64,000 bases of DNA from Prevotella sp. MGM1 (GTDB lineage Bacteria; Bacteroidota; Bacteroidia; Bacteroidales; Bacteroidaceae). Positions 26,729 through 35,598 of this stretch are shown piece by piece. A program made the position numbers and the translations under genes. A model generated the notes under the pieces. The model saw only the letters and a list, made by a program, of their open reading frames with translations. It did not search any database and was not told the DNA's origin. The stretch covers positions 1-64,000 of the forward strand of contig NZ_BEWV01000209.1 in assembly GCF_002933775.1 (NCBI RefSeq), given 5' to 3'. Numbering within the stretch: the stretch's first letter is position 1; every line of letters starts with the position of its first letter.

Positions 26729-28237
26729 ATGAAAACGTTAAAAATCGCTTTTATCGCCACACTGATGGCGGTGACAGAGACCGTAATGGCAGGCGGACTG
26801 CTGACAAACACCAACCAAAACGTGGCATTCCTGAGAAATCCGGCACGCGACGCGGCAATAGGCATTGACGGAGTATACAGCAACCCGGCGGGTGTGGTAT
26901 TCCTCGGTGAGGGCATCCATCTGTCGCTCAACTTGCAGAATGCCCACCAGACGAGAAAAATAAAGACAGGCTTCCCGCTCTTCGCATATAACATGAAAAA
27001 TCCGGGCAGCATGGTGCATGAATTTGAAGGAAAGGCAGATGCCCCCATAATACCTTCGCTGCAAGCGGCATACAACAAAGGCAAGTGGAGCTTCCAGTTC
27101 GGTTTCGCAATCACCGGCGGCGGCGGAAAATGTGAGTTCGACAACGGTCTCGGCTCTTTCGAGCAGGTGGTTGCCGGAGTGACAACATATAAGAATGCGG
27201 TGAACGGGATGTATCAGGCTTTGGGCGCACTGGGTATCCCCGACATGGCCGGCCACAGCATGGGAAACGGCTATCAGTATGACTCCTACATGCGCGGACG
27301 CCAGTATTACTACGGTTTTACGCTCGGAGCGGCATACAAGGTGACGGACAACCTGTCGGTATACGGAGGCGTGCGCATGCTCTACGGCTCGGCAAACTAC
27401 TACGGATACGTAAAGAACATAGGCATTGAGCATATCGACAACGGCACGTCGAGCATGGTATCGGCGACAGAGCACTTCGGTGACCTCACATCGCGACTGC
27501 TGCAATACGCCGGCATGATGGAGGGAACCGGCAACACACAGGCAGCAGCAGGACTGAAACAGGCTGCCGCACAGACGGGTGCCCTCGCCGCGGCCACGCA
27601 AGACATCGAACTGAACTGTGACCAGACAGGCTGGGGCGTGGCTCCGATTATCGGCATCGACTACAAAGCCGGCAAGCTGAACCTTGCGGCGAAATATGAG
27701 TTCAAGACCCGCATGCGCCTCGAAAACAAGTCGGCAAACAGCGCAAGCGCAAAGGGAATAGCTCTGCTCGACAAATATGCCGACGGCAACACAGTGGCCG
27801 AAGACACACCGGCGCTGCTCGCCGTGGGCGCGCAATATGAGTTCACGCCGAAGTTCAGGGTAATGGCCGGATGGCATCACTACTTCGACGCAGACACAAA
27901 ACAATACACCAAAGACATGCTCGGCGACAGCAACGAGTATCTCTTCGGAGCGGAATACGACATCTGCAAGCGTGTGCAGGTGAGCGCTGGAATGCAGCGC
28001 ACGGCATACGACATGAAAGACGCGGGCATGAACGACATCAGTTTCAACGTAAGCTCATACTCATACGGACTCGGCATAGGCTTCAACGTAAATGAGAAAG
28101 TGAAATTGAACGCCGCATGGTTCCAGACTCTCTACGACGACTACGACATGTCGACAGGCACGGCACCGGCCATGACTACAAACTCATTTACACGCACAAA
28201 CCGTGTGATTGGTCTCGGAGTGGACATTAAATTATAA
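26729..28237 (+). CDS. Outer-membrane transport protein, OmpP1/FadL/TodX family
   Basis: This 502-residue outer-membrane beta-barrel has a signal peptide MKTLKIAFIATLMAVTETVMA. The N-terminal hatch follows with the family NPAG motif (VYSNPAGVVFLGEGIHLSLN). Alternating aromatic/polar strands run to a C-terminal strand NRVIGLGVDIKL. FadL-type channels move hydrophobic molecules such as long-chain fatty acids across the outer membrane. An Ala/Gln-rich insert (about 255-295, TQAAAGLKQAAAQTGALAAA) is probably an extracellular loop. It is monocistronic between repeat copy A and a 25-bp terminator. Confidence 0.87.
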   Translation: MKTLKIAFIATLMAVTETVMAGGLLTNTNQNVAFLRNPARDAAIGIDGVYSNPAGVVFLGEGIHLSLNLQNAHQTRKIKTGFPLFAYNMKNPGSMVHEFEGKADAPIIPSLQAAYNKGKWSFQFGFAITGGGGKCEFDNGLGSFEQVVAGVTTYKNAVNGMYQALGALGIPDMAGHSMGNGYQYDSYMRGRQYYYGFTLGAAYKVTDNLSVYGGVRMLYGSANYYGYVKNIGIEHIDNGTSSMVSATEHFGDLTSRLLQYAGMMEGTGNTQAAAGLKQAAAQTGALAAATQDIELNCDQTGWGVAPIIGIDYKAGKLNLAAKYEFKTRMRLENKSANSASAKGIALLDKYADGNTVAEDTPALLAVGAQYEFTPKFRVMAGWHHYFDADTKQYTKDMLGDSNEYLFGAEYDICKRVQVSAGMQRTAYDMKDAGMNDISFNVSSYSYGLGIGFNVNEKVKLNAAWFQTLYDDYDMSTGTAPAMTTNSFTRTNRVIGLGVDIKL

Positions 28238-28247
28238 TCATTCTTCC

Positions 28248-28300
28248 TATATTTAAAGCGGAAAGGGCACCCGGTGGGTGCCCTTTCCGCTTTAAATATA
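28248..28300. terminator. Terminator of the FadL-type gene
   Basis: A perfect 25-bp stem (28248-28272 with 28276-28300) has a 3-nt loop. It lies 10 bp after the stop codon, GC-rich at the tip and AT-rich at the base. Confidence 0.9.
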
Positions 28301-28327
28301 GAGATATTCTTGGAGAAAAGAATGTGT

Positions 28328-28439
28328 TTTCGAGGAGTGATGAGTGTGTAGCGGAGAGTGAGACTATCTTCTGTTCCTTTGCATATATACTTTATGTTGG
28401 TAATCCCACTCCCCGCTACACACTCATCACTCCTCGAAA
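28328..28439. repeat. 27-bp perfect inverted repeat pair, MITE-like layout
   Basis: TTTCGAGGAGTGATGAGTGT... (28328-28354) is the exact reverse complement of 28413-28439. Pairing continues inward with one mismatch to 28360/28407. About 46-58 bp of AT-rich DNA lie inside. No target-site duplication is obvious. It sits between convergent genes, 9 bp from the priA stop, so it may also terminate priA. Confidence 0.75.
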
Positions 28440-28448
28440 GTACACTCC

Positions 28449-30725
28449 TCACCCCGGATCCACATCGAAATATATCTGCAACGAGGCATAACGCTTGTCC
28501 GTGGTGAGGCGTTCTTGCGCCATCAGAAGATAGCGGCGCACCTCACGGCGGTCTATGCCGGGTTCGAGTTTGAGCACTATTTTCCTTATGTTCAGCGTCT
28601 TCACCTTCGCCACCGCCGGTTTGTCGGGACCAAGCACACGGTCGGCAAACCACGAGCGCAGCAGGCTTCCGAGTTCTATTGAGGCAGTGTTCACCGTATC
28701 ATCGTTGCGGTGTTTCAGGTATATGTATATAAGATTGCGAAACGGCGGATAGCGGAATGCCGTGCGCTCCGACTTCAGGTCGGCATATAGAGAGGCGTAA
28801 TCGTTGTTCACCACCTGACCTATCAACGGCACGTCGGGACTCTTGGTTTGCAGGATCACAAGCCCGCGGCGCCCGCGACGGCCGGCCCGCCCGGCCACCT
28901 GCGCCATCATCATATATGCCTGCTCGTAGGCGCGGAAATCGGGATAGTTCATCATCGAGTCGGCATCGAGTATGCCGACGACACTGACCCGACCGAAATC
29001 AAGACCTTTGCTTATCATCTGCGTGCCTACAAGAATATTGGTCTTGCCGGCCGAAAAATCACTTATTATCCTGCCGTAAGCGTTACGTGTGCGGGTGGTG
29101 TCGAGGTCCATGCGCGCAACACGTGCCTCGGGAAAAATCTCACGGATTGTATCCTCAATCTTCTCTGTGCCCGCTCCACGGCTTTTCAACTCTGTGTTTC
29201 CGCATGCCGGACACTCGTGAGGCACGGTGTACGTAAACCCGCAGTAATGACAGGTGAGGGTGTTCATGTTGCGGTGAAACGTCAGACTCACGTCACAGTG
29301 CTCGCAACGGGGCACCCACCCGCATTGCCTGCACTCTATCATCGGCGCGAACCCGCGGCGGTTCTGGAACAATATGGCCTGCTCTCCCCGCTCTATAGCC
29401 TCCCGTATTCTCGTCAAAAGCAACGGAGAGAAAGGGCCTCTCATCATTTTCCGGTGGCGCAGGTCTTTCACGTCGACCACCTGTATCTCGGGAAGCTCCA
29501 CCCCCTTGTATCTCTCGGTGAGCGACACATAGCCATACTTGCCGGTGACCGTGGCGTTATGGTATGTCTCCATGCAGGGAGTGGCGGTGCCCAGCAGAGT
29601 TTTCGCCCCCATGGCGTGGGCAAGCATGATGGCCGTGCTGCGGGCATGATAGCGTGGAGCTGGGTCCTGCTGCTTGTAGCTGCTCTCGTGCTCCTCGTCC
29701 ACTATCACCAGACCGAGACGGCTGAAAGGCAGCAAGACGGCCGAACGGGCTCCGAGAATTATATCGTATGGAGCCGCCGACAACTGTTTTTTCCATATCT
29801 CCACCCGCTCGGCGTCGGAGTATTTGGAGTGGTATATGCCGAGACGACTGCCGAAAACACTGCGCAGACGCTCCATAATCTGCACCGTCAAGGCTATCTC
29901 GGGCAACAGATAAAGCACCTGCCGGCCACTGTCTATCTGCTGTTGTATGAGGTGTATGTATATCTCTGTCTTGCCGCTCGACGTCACTCCGTGCAGCAAG
30001 GTCACGTCTTTCTGAAGAAAAGAAAGCACTATATTGTCGTAAGCATCCCGCTGCGGGCCGCTCAGGGGCTTTATTCTCTCTGGATGCGGGACGCCGCCGC
30101 TGTTGAGGCGCCCCACCTCTCGCTCGTATGTCTCAAGCACACCGCGCTTCACGAGAGCCGTGACTGCCGATACATCCGTATGCGCCGAGTTCATAAGCTC
30201 CTCACGGGTGATTTCGGCAGGCACGGCAGGCAGCGTATCTCCGGCGGCATCCTCGCCGTAAGCGAGCGATACATATTCGGTCAACGCACGGCGCTGCTTG
30301 TCGGCACGGCGAAGCATATCGAACGCGACATGCAGCGCACGGGCGGTGCTGAACCGGGAAGTGAGGCGCACATAGAGTTCTTTTCGGGGCTTATAACCGT
30401 CTTCAGCCTTCAAGCCCGACGGCAAAGCGGCTTTGTAAACCTCTCCGACAGGCGACATATAGTAATCGGATATCCAACGCCAGAGGCCGTATTGCCCTTC
30501 CGTCACCACCGGCTCTGCATCGAGCGCCCGCATGATGGGCTTCACCTTATAGCCCTGCGGAGCTTCGCCATGCACCCGGACCACGACACCGACGTGTATC
30601 TTGGTCTTTCCGAACGGCACCGCCACACGCACGCCGAAACGCACCTGCGCCGCAAGTCCTTCCGGCACGGAGTAAGTGAAAAGCCCGTCGAGAGGCAACG
30701 GCAATATTATATCTGCGTAAATCAT
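28449..30725 (-). CDS. priA: Primosomal protein N' (replication restart helicase)
   Basis: This 758-residue superfamily 2 DNA helicase has a PriA N-terminal 3'-DNA-binding domain (MIYADIILPLPLDGLFTYSV), Walker A in HGVTSSGKTEIYIH, and Walker B DEEH in VIVDEEHESSYKQQ. The zinc-binding cysteine cluster is complete (CRQCGWVPRCEHCD, then CHYCGF and CPACGN), and helicase motifs V-VI follow (GTQMISKGLDFG, QVAGRAGRRGRRG). It reloads the replisome at stalled forks. I chose the ATG at 30725 (MIYAD); an ATG eight codons upstream is also open. It has a full consensus promoter. Confidence 0.95.
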   Translation of the reverse strand: MIYADIILPLPLDGLFTYSVPEGLAAQVRFGVRVAVPFGKTKIHVGVVVRVHGEAPQGYKVKPIMRALDAEPVVTEGQYGLWRWISDYYMSPVGEVYKAALPSGLKAEDGYKPRKELYVRLTSRFSTARALHVAFDMLRRADKQRRALTEYVSLAYGEDAAGDTLPAVPAEITREELMNSAHTDVSAVTALVKRGVLETYEREVGRLNSGGVPHPERIKPLSGPQRDAYDNIVLSFLQKDVTLLHGVTSSGKTEIYIHLIQQQIDSGRQVLYLLPEIALTVQIMERLRSVFGSRLGIYHSKYSDAERVEIWKKQLSAAPYDIILGARSAVLLPFSRLGLVIVDEEHESSYKQQDPAPRYHARSTAIMLAHAMGAKTLLGTATPCMETYHNATVTGKYGYVSLTERYKGVELPEIQVVDVKDLRHRKMMRGPFSPLLLTRIREAIERGEQAILFQNRRGFAPMIECRQCGWVPRCEHCDVSLTFHRNMNTLTCHYCGFTYTVPHECPACGNTELKSRGAGTEKIEDTIREIFPEARVARMDLDTTRTRNAYGRIISDFSAGKTNILVGTQMISKGLDFGRVSVVGILDADSMMNYPDFRAYEQAYMMMAQVAGRAGRRGRRGLVILQTKSPDVPLIGQVVNNDYASLYADLKSERTAFRYPPFRNLIYIYLKHRNDDTVNTASIELGSLLRSWFADRVLGPDKPAVAKVKTLNIRKIVLKLEPGIDRREVRRYLLMAQERLTTDKRYASLQIYFDVDPG

Positions 30726-30817
30726 GACCTGATGTCTTGTCGGGAGCATACGGAAACATGCGACACCACGAATGCTTCACGCTCCGTTCGCATATCTGAA
30801 AATCCCCGTTACGATAT

Positions 30818-30850
30818 GCAAAGGTAAGCATTTGGCGGTAAAGAACCAAA
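30818..30850 (-). promoter_or_regulatory. Promoter of priA
   Basis: On the minus strand TTTG (30850-30847), 21 nt, then TACCTTTG (30825-30818). It is about 90 bp before the priA ATG. Confidence 0.7.
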
Positions 30851-30907
30851 GGCACGGACACTGAAGTTAGTATCACGGCAATATGAACAGACGCAAGCCG
30901 ACGCTAC

Positions 30908-32101
30908 TCATAGCTTGCCGGCCACCGACATGACATTTGCCGGAGCACGGCCTCCGTCAAGTTCGGCTTTCATATAGTCCATGTAAGGAGCGGCATGGGA
31001 GAAAAAGCGGTGATATCCCGAGCATAAATAGTTCAGTCCGGGATTGCCGTAACGGTCGCGGACAAATCGGTTTTTAGGACACTCGCCATTGCAGGCGAAA
31101 AGGAAACCGCACTCACGGCACTGCCGGGGAAGCGACAGCCGCTTGGCGTTGCCGAAAGCAATCTGCCTCTGTCCGTACATCATCGAGGTAATGGTATCGC
31201 GACGTATGTTGCCGAGCTTATAATCGGGAAACACGAAATGGTCGCAACTATAAAGATCGCCGTTATGCTCCAAGGCGGCGGAATGGCCGCACACCGGTGC
31301 CAACGAGCATATTCCGGGCGGTACCCCCGCCCAGTTTGCAAGCGTAGCATCGAACAATTGAACAAAGATCTCACCCACATCGGCACGCAGCCACTCGTCA
31401 AAAAGCCCGCAGAGAAAACGTCCCCACTGCCCCGCCGATACGGAAGCGCTTGTCATCATGCCGCCTTCCACCGTGCCGGGCATCAAAGAATGGGTGCAGT
31501 CCATACGCTCAACGACAGGCGTAAACTGCAAGAAACGGCACCCGATGCTCTTGAAAAAGCGATAGAACTCTACCGGACAATCGGCGTTCTGACTGTTGAC
31601 CACGGCCATCGCGTTCCACTCCACACCGTGTTTTTCAAGCAGATCGATGCCTCGCAGCACCCTGTCGAACGACGCGCCGCGCATCGGTTCATGAAAACGC
31701 CGTGGACCATCGATCGATATTCCCACGAGAAAACCGTTGTCCCTGAAAAAGCGGCACCACTCATCGTTGATCAACGTGCCGTTGGTCTGGATGCAATTGT
31801 CTGTCCGGCGGCCGCCGGCATAGCGCCGTTGCATCTCCAACGCTTTCTCATAGAAAGACAACGGCCGCAGCAACGGCTCACCGCCATGCCACGTGAAAAG
31901 CACCTCCGGCATGGCCTGAGCCTCTATATACTGCCTGGTGAAAAGGTCGAGAAGGTCGTCCGACATGCAAAAATCAGCCGTTTCATCGTACATTTTCTTC
32001 TTTTCGAGATAATAACAATAGCTGCATGAAAGGTTGCACCGAGAGCCGGTCGGCTTCGCCATCACATAGAACGGACGGGAGAATGGTTGCAGTATGCTCA
32101 T
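30908..32101 (-). CDS. Anaerobic sulfatase-maturating enzyme (radical SAM/SPASM)
   Basis: This 397-residue radical SAM protein has CNLSCSYCYYLEK (CxxxCxxC, cluster-binding), VLFTWHGGEPLLR (GGEP SAM-binding motif) and a C-terminal SPASM region rich in Cys (GICSLAPVCGHS, LYSCDHFV, CRECGFLFACNGECPKNRF). The layout matches anSME, which turns a Cys or Ser of type I sulfatases into formylglycine. No sulfatase is in this window, so it must act on distant targets. It starts 3 bp after the HhH protein gene and is the last gene of that group. Confidence 0.92.
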   Translation of the reverse strand: MSILQPFSRPFYVMAKPTGSRCNLSCSYCYYLEKKKMYDETADFCMSDDLLDLFTRQYIEAQAMPEVLFTWHGGEPLLRPLSFYEKALEMQRRYAGGRRTDNCIQTNGTLINDEWCRFFRDNGFLVGISIDGPRRFHEPMRGASFDRVLRGIDLLEKHGVEWNAMAVVNSQNADCPVEFYRFFKSIGCRFLQFTPVVERMDCTHSLMPGTVEGGMMTSASVSAGQWGRFLCGLFDEWLRADVGEIFVQLFDATLANWAGVPPGICSLAPVCGHSAALEHNGDLYSCDHFVFPDYKLGNIRRDTITSMMYGQRQIAFGNAKRLSLPRQCRECGFLFACNGECPKNRFVRDRYGNPGLNYLCSGYHRFFSHAAPYMDYMKAELDGGRAPANVMSVAGKL

Positions 32102-32104
32102 CGT

Positions 32105-33085
32105 TCAATACTCTATATAAGGTTTAAGGCGTTTTATCGCATCCTCGGTAAAGTCGCGATGAAGGCTCAAATCATCGATACTCGACAGCGTTCCGTGCAA
32201 ACGTCGGTAGTCGACAATGGCTTTCGCACGGAAATATCCAATATAAGGATGACGCTTTAAACGGGTAAGCGTGCTTTTGTTGACATTCAGTTTTGCCACA
32301 TCCTGACTGCCGATAATGAAGAAACGCTTCGATTCGGACGGGAAACCGTCGATTTCATCGAGCTGGTCAATGCTTAGATATCCTCCGAGCCGCTCACGGT
32401 AATCCACTATCGCACGGGCAAAGCCGCTTCCGATACCCGGCACCCGTTTCAACTGCGATGTGTCGGAGCTGTTCAATACGATACGTTCCGACTCGCCGAT
32501 CTTAACCGGATATCTCACGGTGTCACGCACGTATCGCTCCGCTTCGACAAGCGTGGAAGCGGGATTATAGTCGGGAGAAATGCGGATATAAGGTTTTAGA
32601 GCTTTATATTGGGCCACCGTCAGACCGTAAAGACGGGCGAAATCCGATGCCTTGCGATATATTCCGCCTTTCGCTCTGTACTTATATATATTGCGAACCT
32701 GCCACGGTTGTAGTCCGAGACGCAACAGAGCGGTGCTGTCGGCGGTATTGGGATCGAAGAAAAATAGTTCGGTTTTCCGACATTCAACGGCATAATACTC
32801 TCCATCCTGCCGGTAACAACTATCATTTTGCCGATGAAACCGCCCGTTTTCGATGCCGGGTACACTTTTTACAAACCCCGCCTCACAACTGCCGGCATCG
32901 GATACACTTTTTACACTGCTTCCGCTATCATCCGATAAAACCGCCGTTTCCCGCAAACCGGACGCCAAACGATTGTCATTTCCCATGAAAACCACAACAG
33001 CCAATCCGACCGCCGCAACGACAATAAGCCCCAACAGCGACTTACGGTCTGACTTATTATAATATGGCTTCAACCGCATTTTCAT
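32105..33085 (-). CDS. Membrane-anchored helix-hairpin-helix protein (ComEA-like repeats)
   Basis: This 326-residue protein has a basic N-terminus and one membrane helix (about 16-34, LLGLIVVAAVGLAVVVFMG), then three HhH units: FFDPNTADSTALLRLGLQPW, SSDTSQLKRVPGIGSGFARA and KLNVNKSTLTRLKRHPYIGY. HhH units of the ComEA type bind DNA without sequence specificity, so a periplasmic DNA-binding or uptake role is possible but unproven. The peptide VKSV occurs twice 14 codons apart, both encoded by GTAAAAAGTGTA. It lies between the NSS transporter gene and anSME on one strand, with gaps of 40 bp and 3 bp. Confidence 0.75.
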   Translation of the reverse strand: MKMRLKPYYNKSDRKSLLGLIVVAAVGLAVVVFMGNDNRLASGLRETAVLSDDSGSSVKSVSDAGSCEAGFVKSVPGIENGRFHRQNDSCYRQDGEYYAVECRKTELFFFDPNTADSTALLRLGLQPWQVRNIYKYRAKGGIYRKASDFARLYGLTVAQYKALKPYIRISPDYNPASTLVEAERYVRDTVRYPVKIGESERIVLNSSDTSQLKRVPGIGSGFARAIVDYRERLGGYLSIDQLDEIDGFPSESKRFFIIGSQDVAKLNVNKSTLTRLKRHPYIGYFRAKAIVDYRRLHGTLSSIDDLSLHRDFTEDAIKRLKPYIEY

Positions 33086-33125
33086 TTGTCAGGAACAAGC
33101 GACTATATCCGTCATCCACCCGCAA

Positions 33126-34487
33126 CTATATAAGTCCGAACTGATTGAGGAATATTATGACTATGCACACGGGGCATACATACTTCACGCAGAACAGATA
33201 GAGGTGGAAGAAACGGGTACGCAATGTACCGTTGTTGGTGTATTCGTCGCGTACTATCTTGTGAGGTACAAACCAACCGACAAACAGGCAGGTGAGGAAA
33301 CCGCCGACCGGAAGGAATATCTGGCCTGTGACGAAATCGAAGAGTTCGAACAACGGCATGCCGAACAACTGCAAACCGTCGAACCGTCCGAGCGATAGCG
33401 AGCAGAAAACGCCTATCACCGAGCATGCCATCGTGACGAAAAGAGCGGCCTGCCTTCGTGAGATGTGAAACTCCTCGTGGAAAAACGCCGTGCTTACCTC
33501 ATGCAAGGAGATAAGCGACGTGAGGGCCGCAAGCGCCAGAAGGCCATAAAACAGCAACGACACCACATAACCGACGGCAGGCATCGCCGCAAAAGCCTGA
33601 TGGAAGACATTGGGCAGCGTGATGAATATCAGCGACGGGCCGGAATCAGGATTTACCCCAACGGAAAACGCAGCGGGAAATATCATAAGGCCGGCGAGAA
33701 TGGCAACCATACTGTCTATAATCCCTATCTGTATGGCGGAACGCGGCAAATCGGTGTGCCTGCTGAAATAAGACGCATACGTGCATACACAACCCATGGC
33801 TATGCTGAGAGAATAAAACGCCTGACCGAGAGCACTGAAAAAGACATCCGCATTCAGCTTGGCCAGGTCGGGCTTGAAAAGAAACGCGATACCAGCCTCC
33901 GCTCCCGGCAGCGTACATGACGCTCCGACGATGAACAGCAGGAGGATGAACAGCGTGGGCATCAGCGCCTTCGATGCCCTCTCTATTCCGTCGCGCACCC
34001 CATGGGATATTACGAAATGGGTGACAAAGAGAAACATCACCATCCAGAATATCGGTTTGACCGGATCCTGCTCGAAAGCCACAAAGTAGTCTTTTATATA
34101 CTGGGTGTCGCCTTGCAGACGGCCGAGCAAGGAAGCATAGATATATTGAAGGCACCAGCCGGAGACGACCGCATAATAGCCGGTTATCAGAAAACCCGTC
34201 AGCACACCCATATATCCCACAAACCGCCATAGGGACTTACCGGCAAGCTTGCCGTAGGCACGGGCGGTGTTCGACTGTCCATGCCGTCCGATGATAAACT
34301 CGCTCACCATGCACGGTATTCCGAGCAGCAACACGCATCCCAGATACATGATTATAAACACCGCTCCACCGTTCTCGCCCGCCATATAAGGGAAGCGCCA
34401 TACATTTCCGAGACCGACCGCCGAACCCGCCGTAGCAAGAATGATGCCCAGCTTGCTGCCGAATTTAGCTCTTTCCAACTGTGCCAT
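33126..34487 (-). CDS. Sodium-dependent transporter, NSS/SNF family
   Basis: This 453-residue inner-membrane protein has about 11-12 membrane helices. The N-terminus is the NSS signature: FGSKLGIILATAGSAVGLGN then VWRFPYMAGENGGAVF, which includes the unwound TM1 region that binds sodium and substrate. Later features include YSLSIAMGCVCTYASYF (TM6 region) and SLHEVSTAFFHEEF. Bacterial members such as LeuT and TnaT take up amino acids with sodium; the substrate here is unknown. It is the first gene before the HhH and anSME genes. Confidence 0.9.
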   Translation of the reverse strand: MAQLERAKFGSKLGIILATAGSAVGLGNVWRFPYMAGENGGAVFIIMYLGCVLLLGIPCMVSEFIIGRHGQSNTARAYGKLAGKSLWRFVGYMGVLTGFLITGYYAVVSGWCLQYIYASLLGRLQGDTQYIKDYFVAFEQDPVKPIFWMVMFLFVTHFVISHGVRDGIERASKALMPTLFILLLFIVGASCTLPGAEAGIAFLFKPDLAKLNADVFFSALGQAFYSLSIAMGCVCTYASYFSRHTDLPRSAIQIGIIDSMVAILAGLMIFPAAFSVGVNPDSGPSLIFITLPNVFHQAFAAMPAVGYVVSLLFYGLLALAALTSLISLHEVSTAFFHEEFHISRRQAALFVTMACSVIGVFCSLSLGRFDGLQLFGMPLFELFDFVTGQIFLPVGGFLTCLFVGWFVPHKIVRDEYTNNGTLRTRFFHLYLFCVKYVCPVCIVIIFLNQFGLI

Positions 34488-34547
34488 ATAGCAATTCTCT
34501 TAGTTTACAAATATTGGAATATAAAAAATTAGATTACTTGTGAGTTG

Positions 34548-34555
34548 CAAAAATA
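34548..34555 (-). promoter_or_regulatory. -7 box of the NSS transporter operon
   Basis: On the minus strand TATTTTTG (34555-34548), about 60 bp before the transporter ATG. It overlaps the region of the divergent vanZ promoter. Confidence 0.5.
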
Positions 34556-34567
34556 CGGAAAAAATCT

Positions 34568-34575
34568 TACTTTTG
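34568..34575 (+). promoter_or_regulatory. -7 box of the VanZ-family gene
   Basis: TACTTTTG lies 20 bp before the ATG at 34596. A TTG at 34545-34547 is near the -33 distance. Confidence 0.5.
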
Positions 34576-34595
34576 TATCCTGATAATAACTTTAT

Positions 34596-34988
34596 ATGCA
34601 ATATTTATATCAATTAATAAGAAAATATCCGTTTTCGGTATTGCTGATATTGGTAATCTGGTATTTATCGTTCTTCACTCCGCCAAAAACAGAACTCGAC
34701 AATGTGGAGTTCATAGACAAGTGGGTACATATAATAATGTACGGCGGAACATGCGGCGTTATATGGCTCGAATACCTGCGGCGGCATCCTTCCCTGAATG
34801 CCAGCCGACTGTTTCTCATGGCGTGGCTGGCCCCGGTCATAATGAGCGGAGCCATCGAGCTGTTGCAGGAGCACTGCACAGACGGAAGGCGCAGCGGCGA
34901 CTGGCTCGACCTTGCGGCAAACACCGTTGGCATCACTCTTGCGGCCCTGTTCGGTATTCTTGCGGCAAAGAAGCGCCCCAAAGACTGA
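34596..34988 (+). CDS. VanZ-family membrane protein
   Basis: This 130-residue protein has about four membrane helices (LLILVIWYLSFFT; WVHIIMYGGTCGVIWLEYL; LFLMAWLAPVIMSGAIELL; LAANTVGITLAALFGIL). The VanZ/RDD-like pattern is visible in FIDKWVHIIMYGG, IELLQEH and RSGDWLDLAANTVG. VanZ itself gives low-level teicoplanin resistance, but most family members have unknown roles. Its last 56 bp overlap the end of the convergent CYTH gene, with no terminator between. Confidence 0.85.
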   Translation: MQYLYQLIRKYPFSVLLILVIWYLSFFTPPKTELDNVEFIDKWVHIIMYGGTCGVIWLEYLRRHPSLNASRLFLMAWLAPVIMSGAIELLQEHCTDGRRSGDWLDLAANTVGITLAALFGILAAKKRPKD

Positions 34989-35448
34989 ACGGATACGAGC
35001 GGAGGCTTGAGTTGTAAAACCGCCGGTCGCCCGTCACCTCATCACCGATGAATTCCGGTTTGTCGAACTCCTCGTCTTCCGAGCCAAGCTCTACCTCGGC
35101 CATAACGAGTCCCGTGTTCTCTCCATAAAACTCATCCACCTCAAATGTATGCCGGCCTGCACTGACGAGATAGCGGGTCTTGTCTATCACCCCCGGCTCA
35201 CACAGTTTGAAAAGTTCTTCCGCCTCACCGGACGTGATCTCCTTCTCAAACTCATAGCGTGTCATGCCATGCCCGTCAGACGGCCCTTTGATGGTAAGAT
35301 AGCCGCGGCCGTCACGGATACGCACTCTTACCGTGCGCCCGCGGCCGCTGCATATATACCCCTGTTTTATACGGCTGCTTCCCGACGCCTGACGCTTGTA
35401 GGCATCACCGCGCACAAGAAACTTGCGCTCTATTTCAAGACCACTCAT
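34933..35448 (-). CDS. CYTH-domain protein
   Basis: This 171-residue protein starts with the CYTH signature EIERKFLV. The tunnel-fold charged strands follow: RIKQGYICSGRGRTVRVRIR, GYLTIKGPS, RYEFEKEI, DKTRYLV, TFEVDEFYG and VMAEVELGSEDEEF. CYTH enzymes act on triphosphates (tripolyphosphate, thiamine triphosphate or ATP to cAMP), and the substrate here is unknown. The last 19 or so codons are read through DNA that also encodes the end of the VanZ protein on the other strand. It starts 12 bp after a 45-codon membrane protein gene. Confidence 0.87.
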   Translation of the reverse strand: MSGLEIERKFLVRGDAYKRQASGSSRIKQGYICSGRGRTVRVRIRDGRGYLTIKGPSDGHGMTRYEFEKEITSGEAEELFKLCEPGVIDKTRYLVSAGRHTFEVDEFYGENTGLVMAEVELGSEDEEFDKPEFIGDEVTGDRRFYNSSLRSYPFSLWGASLPQEYRTGPQE

Positions 35449-35460
35449 GATTTGCGGCCG

Positions 35461-35598
35461 TCAAATTGCCGAGAATGCCACAAAACTGCACACGGCCAGC
35501 AACATGAGCACCACCGCTATCCATATTATGACTTTCCGCCCTTCTTTCTCCTGCCGTGCCCTGTATGCCGCACGGCGTGCATTGTTCTTGTTACTCAT
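35461..35598 (-). CDS. Small single-span membrane protein upstream of CYTH gene
   Basis: This 45-residue product begins MSNKNNARRAAYRARQEKEG, a basic amphipathic start, and ends in one hydrophobic helix, VIIWIAVVLMLLAVCSFVAF. Such a charged N-terminus and single helix give an N-in membrane protein. Its stop lies 12 bp before the CYTH start on the same strand, so they are probably co-transcribed. I do not recognise a family. The support is the clean frame, good codon use and fit within the operon. Confidence 0.65.
   Translation of the reverse strand: MSNKNNARRAAYRARQEKEGRKVIIWIAVVLMLLAVCSFVAFSAI

Noticed and set aside
28848..30827. A 659-codon plus-strand frame opposite priA
   Set aside because: PriA on the minus strand has every motif in place; the antisense frame has none.
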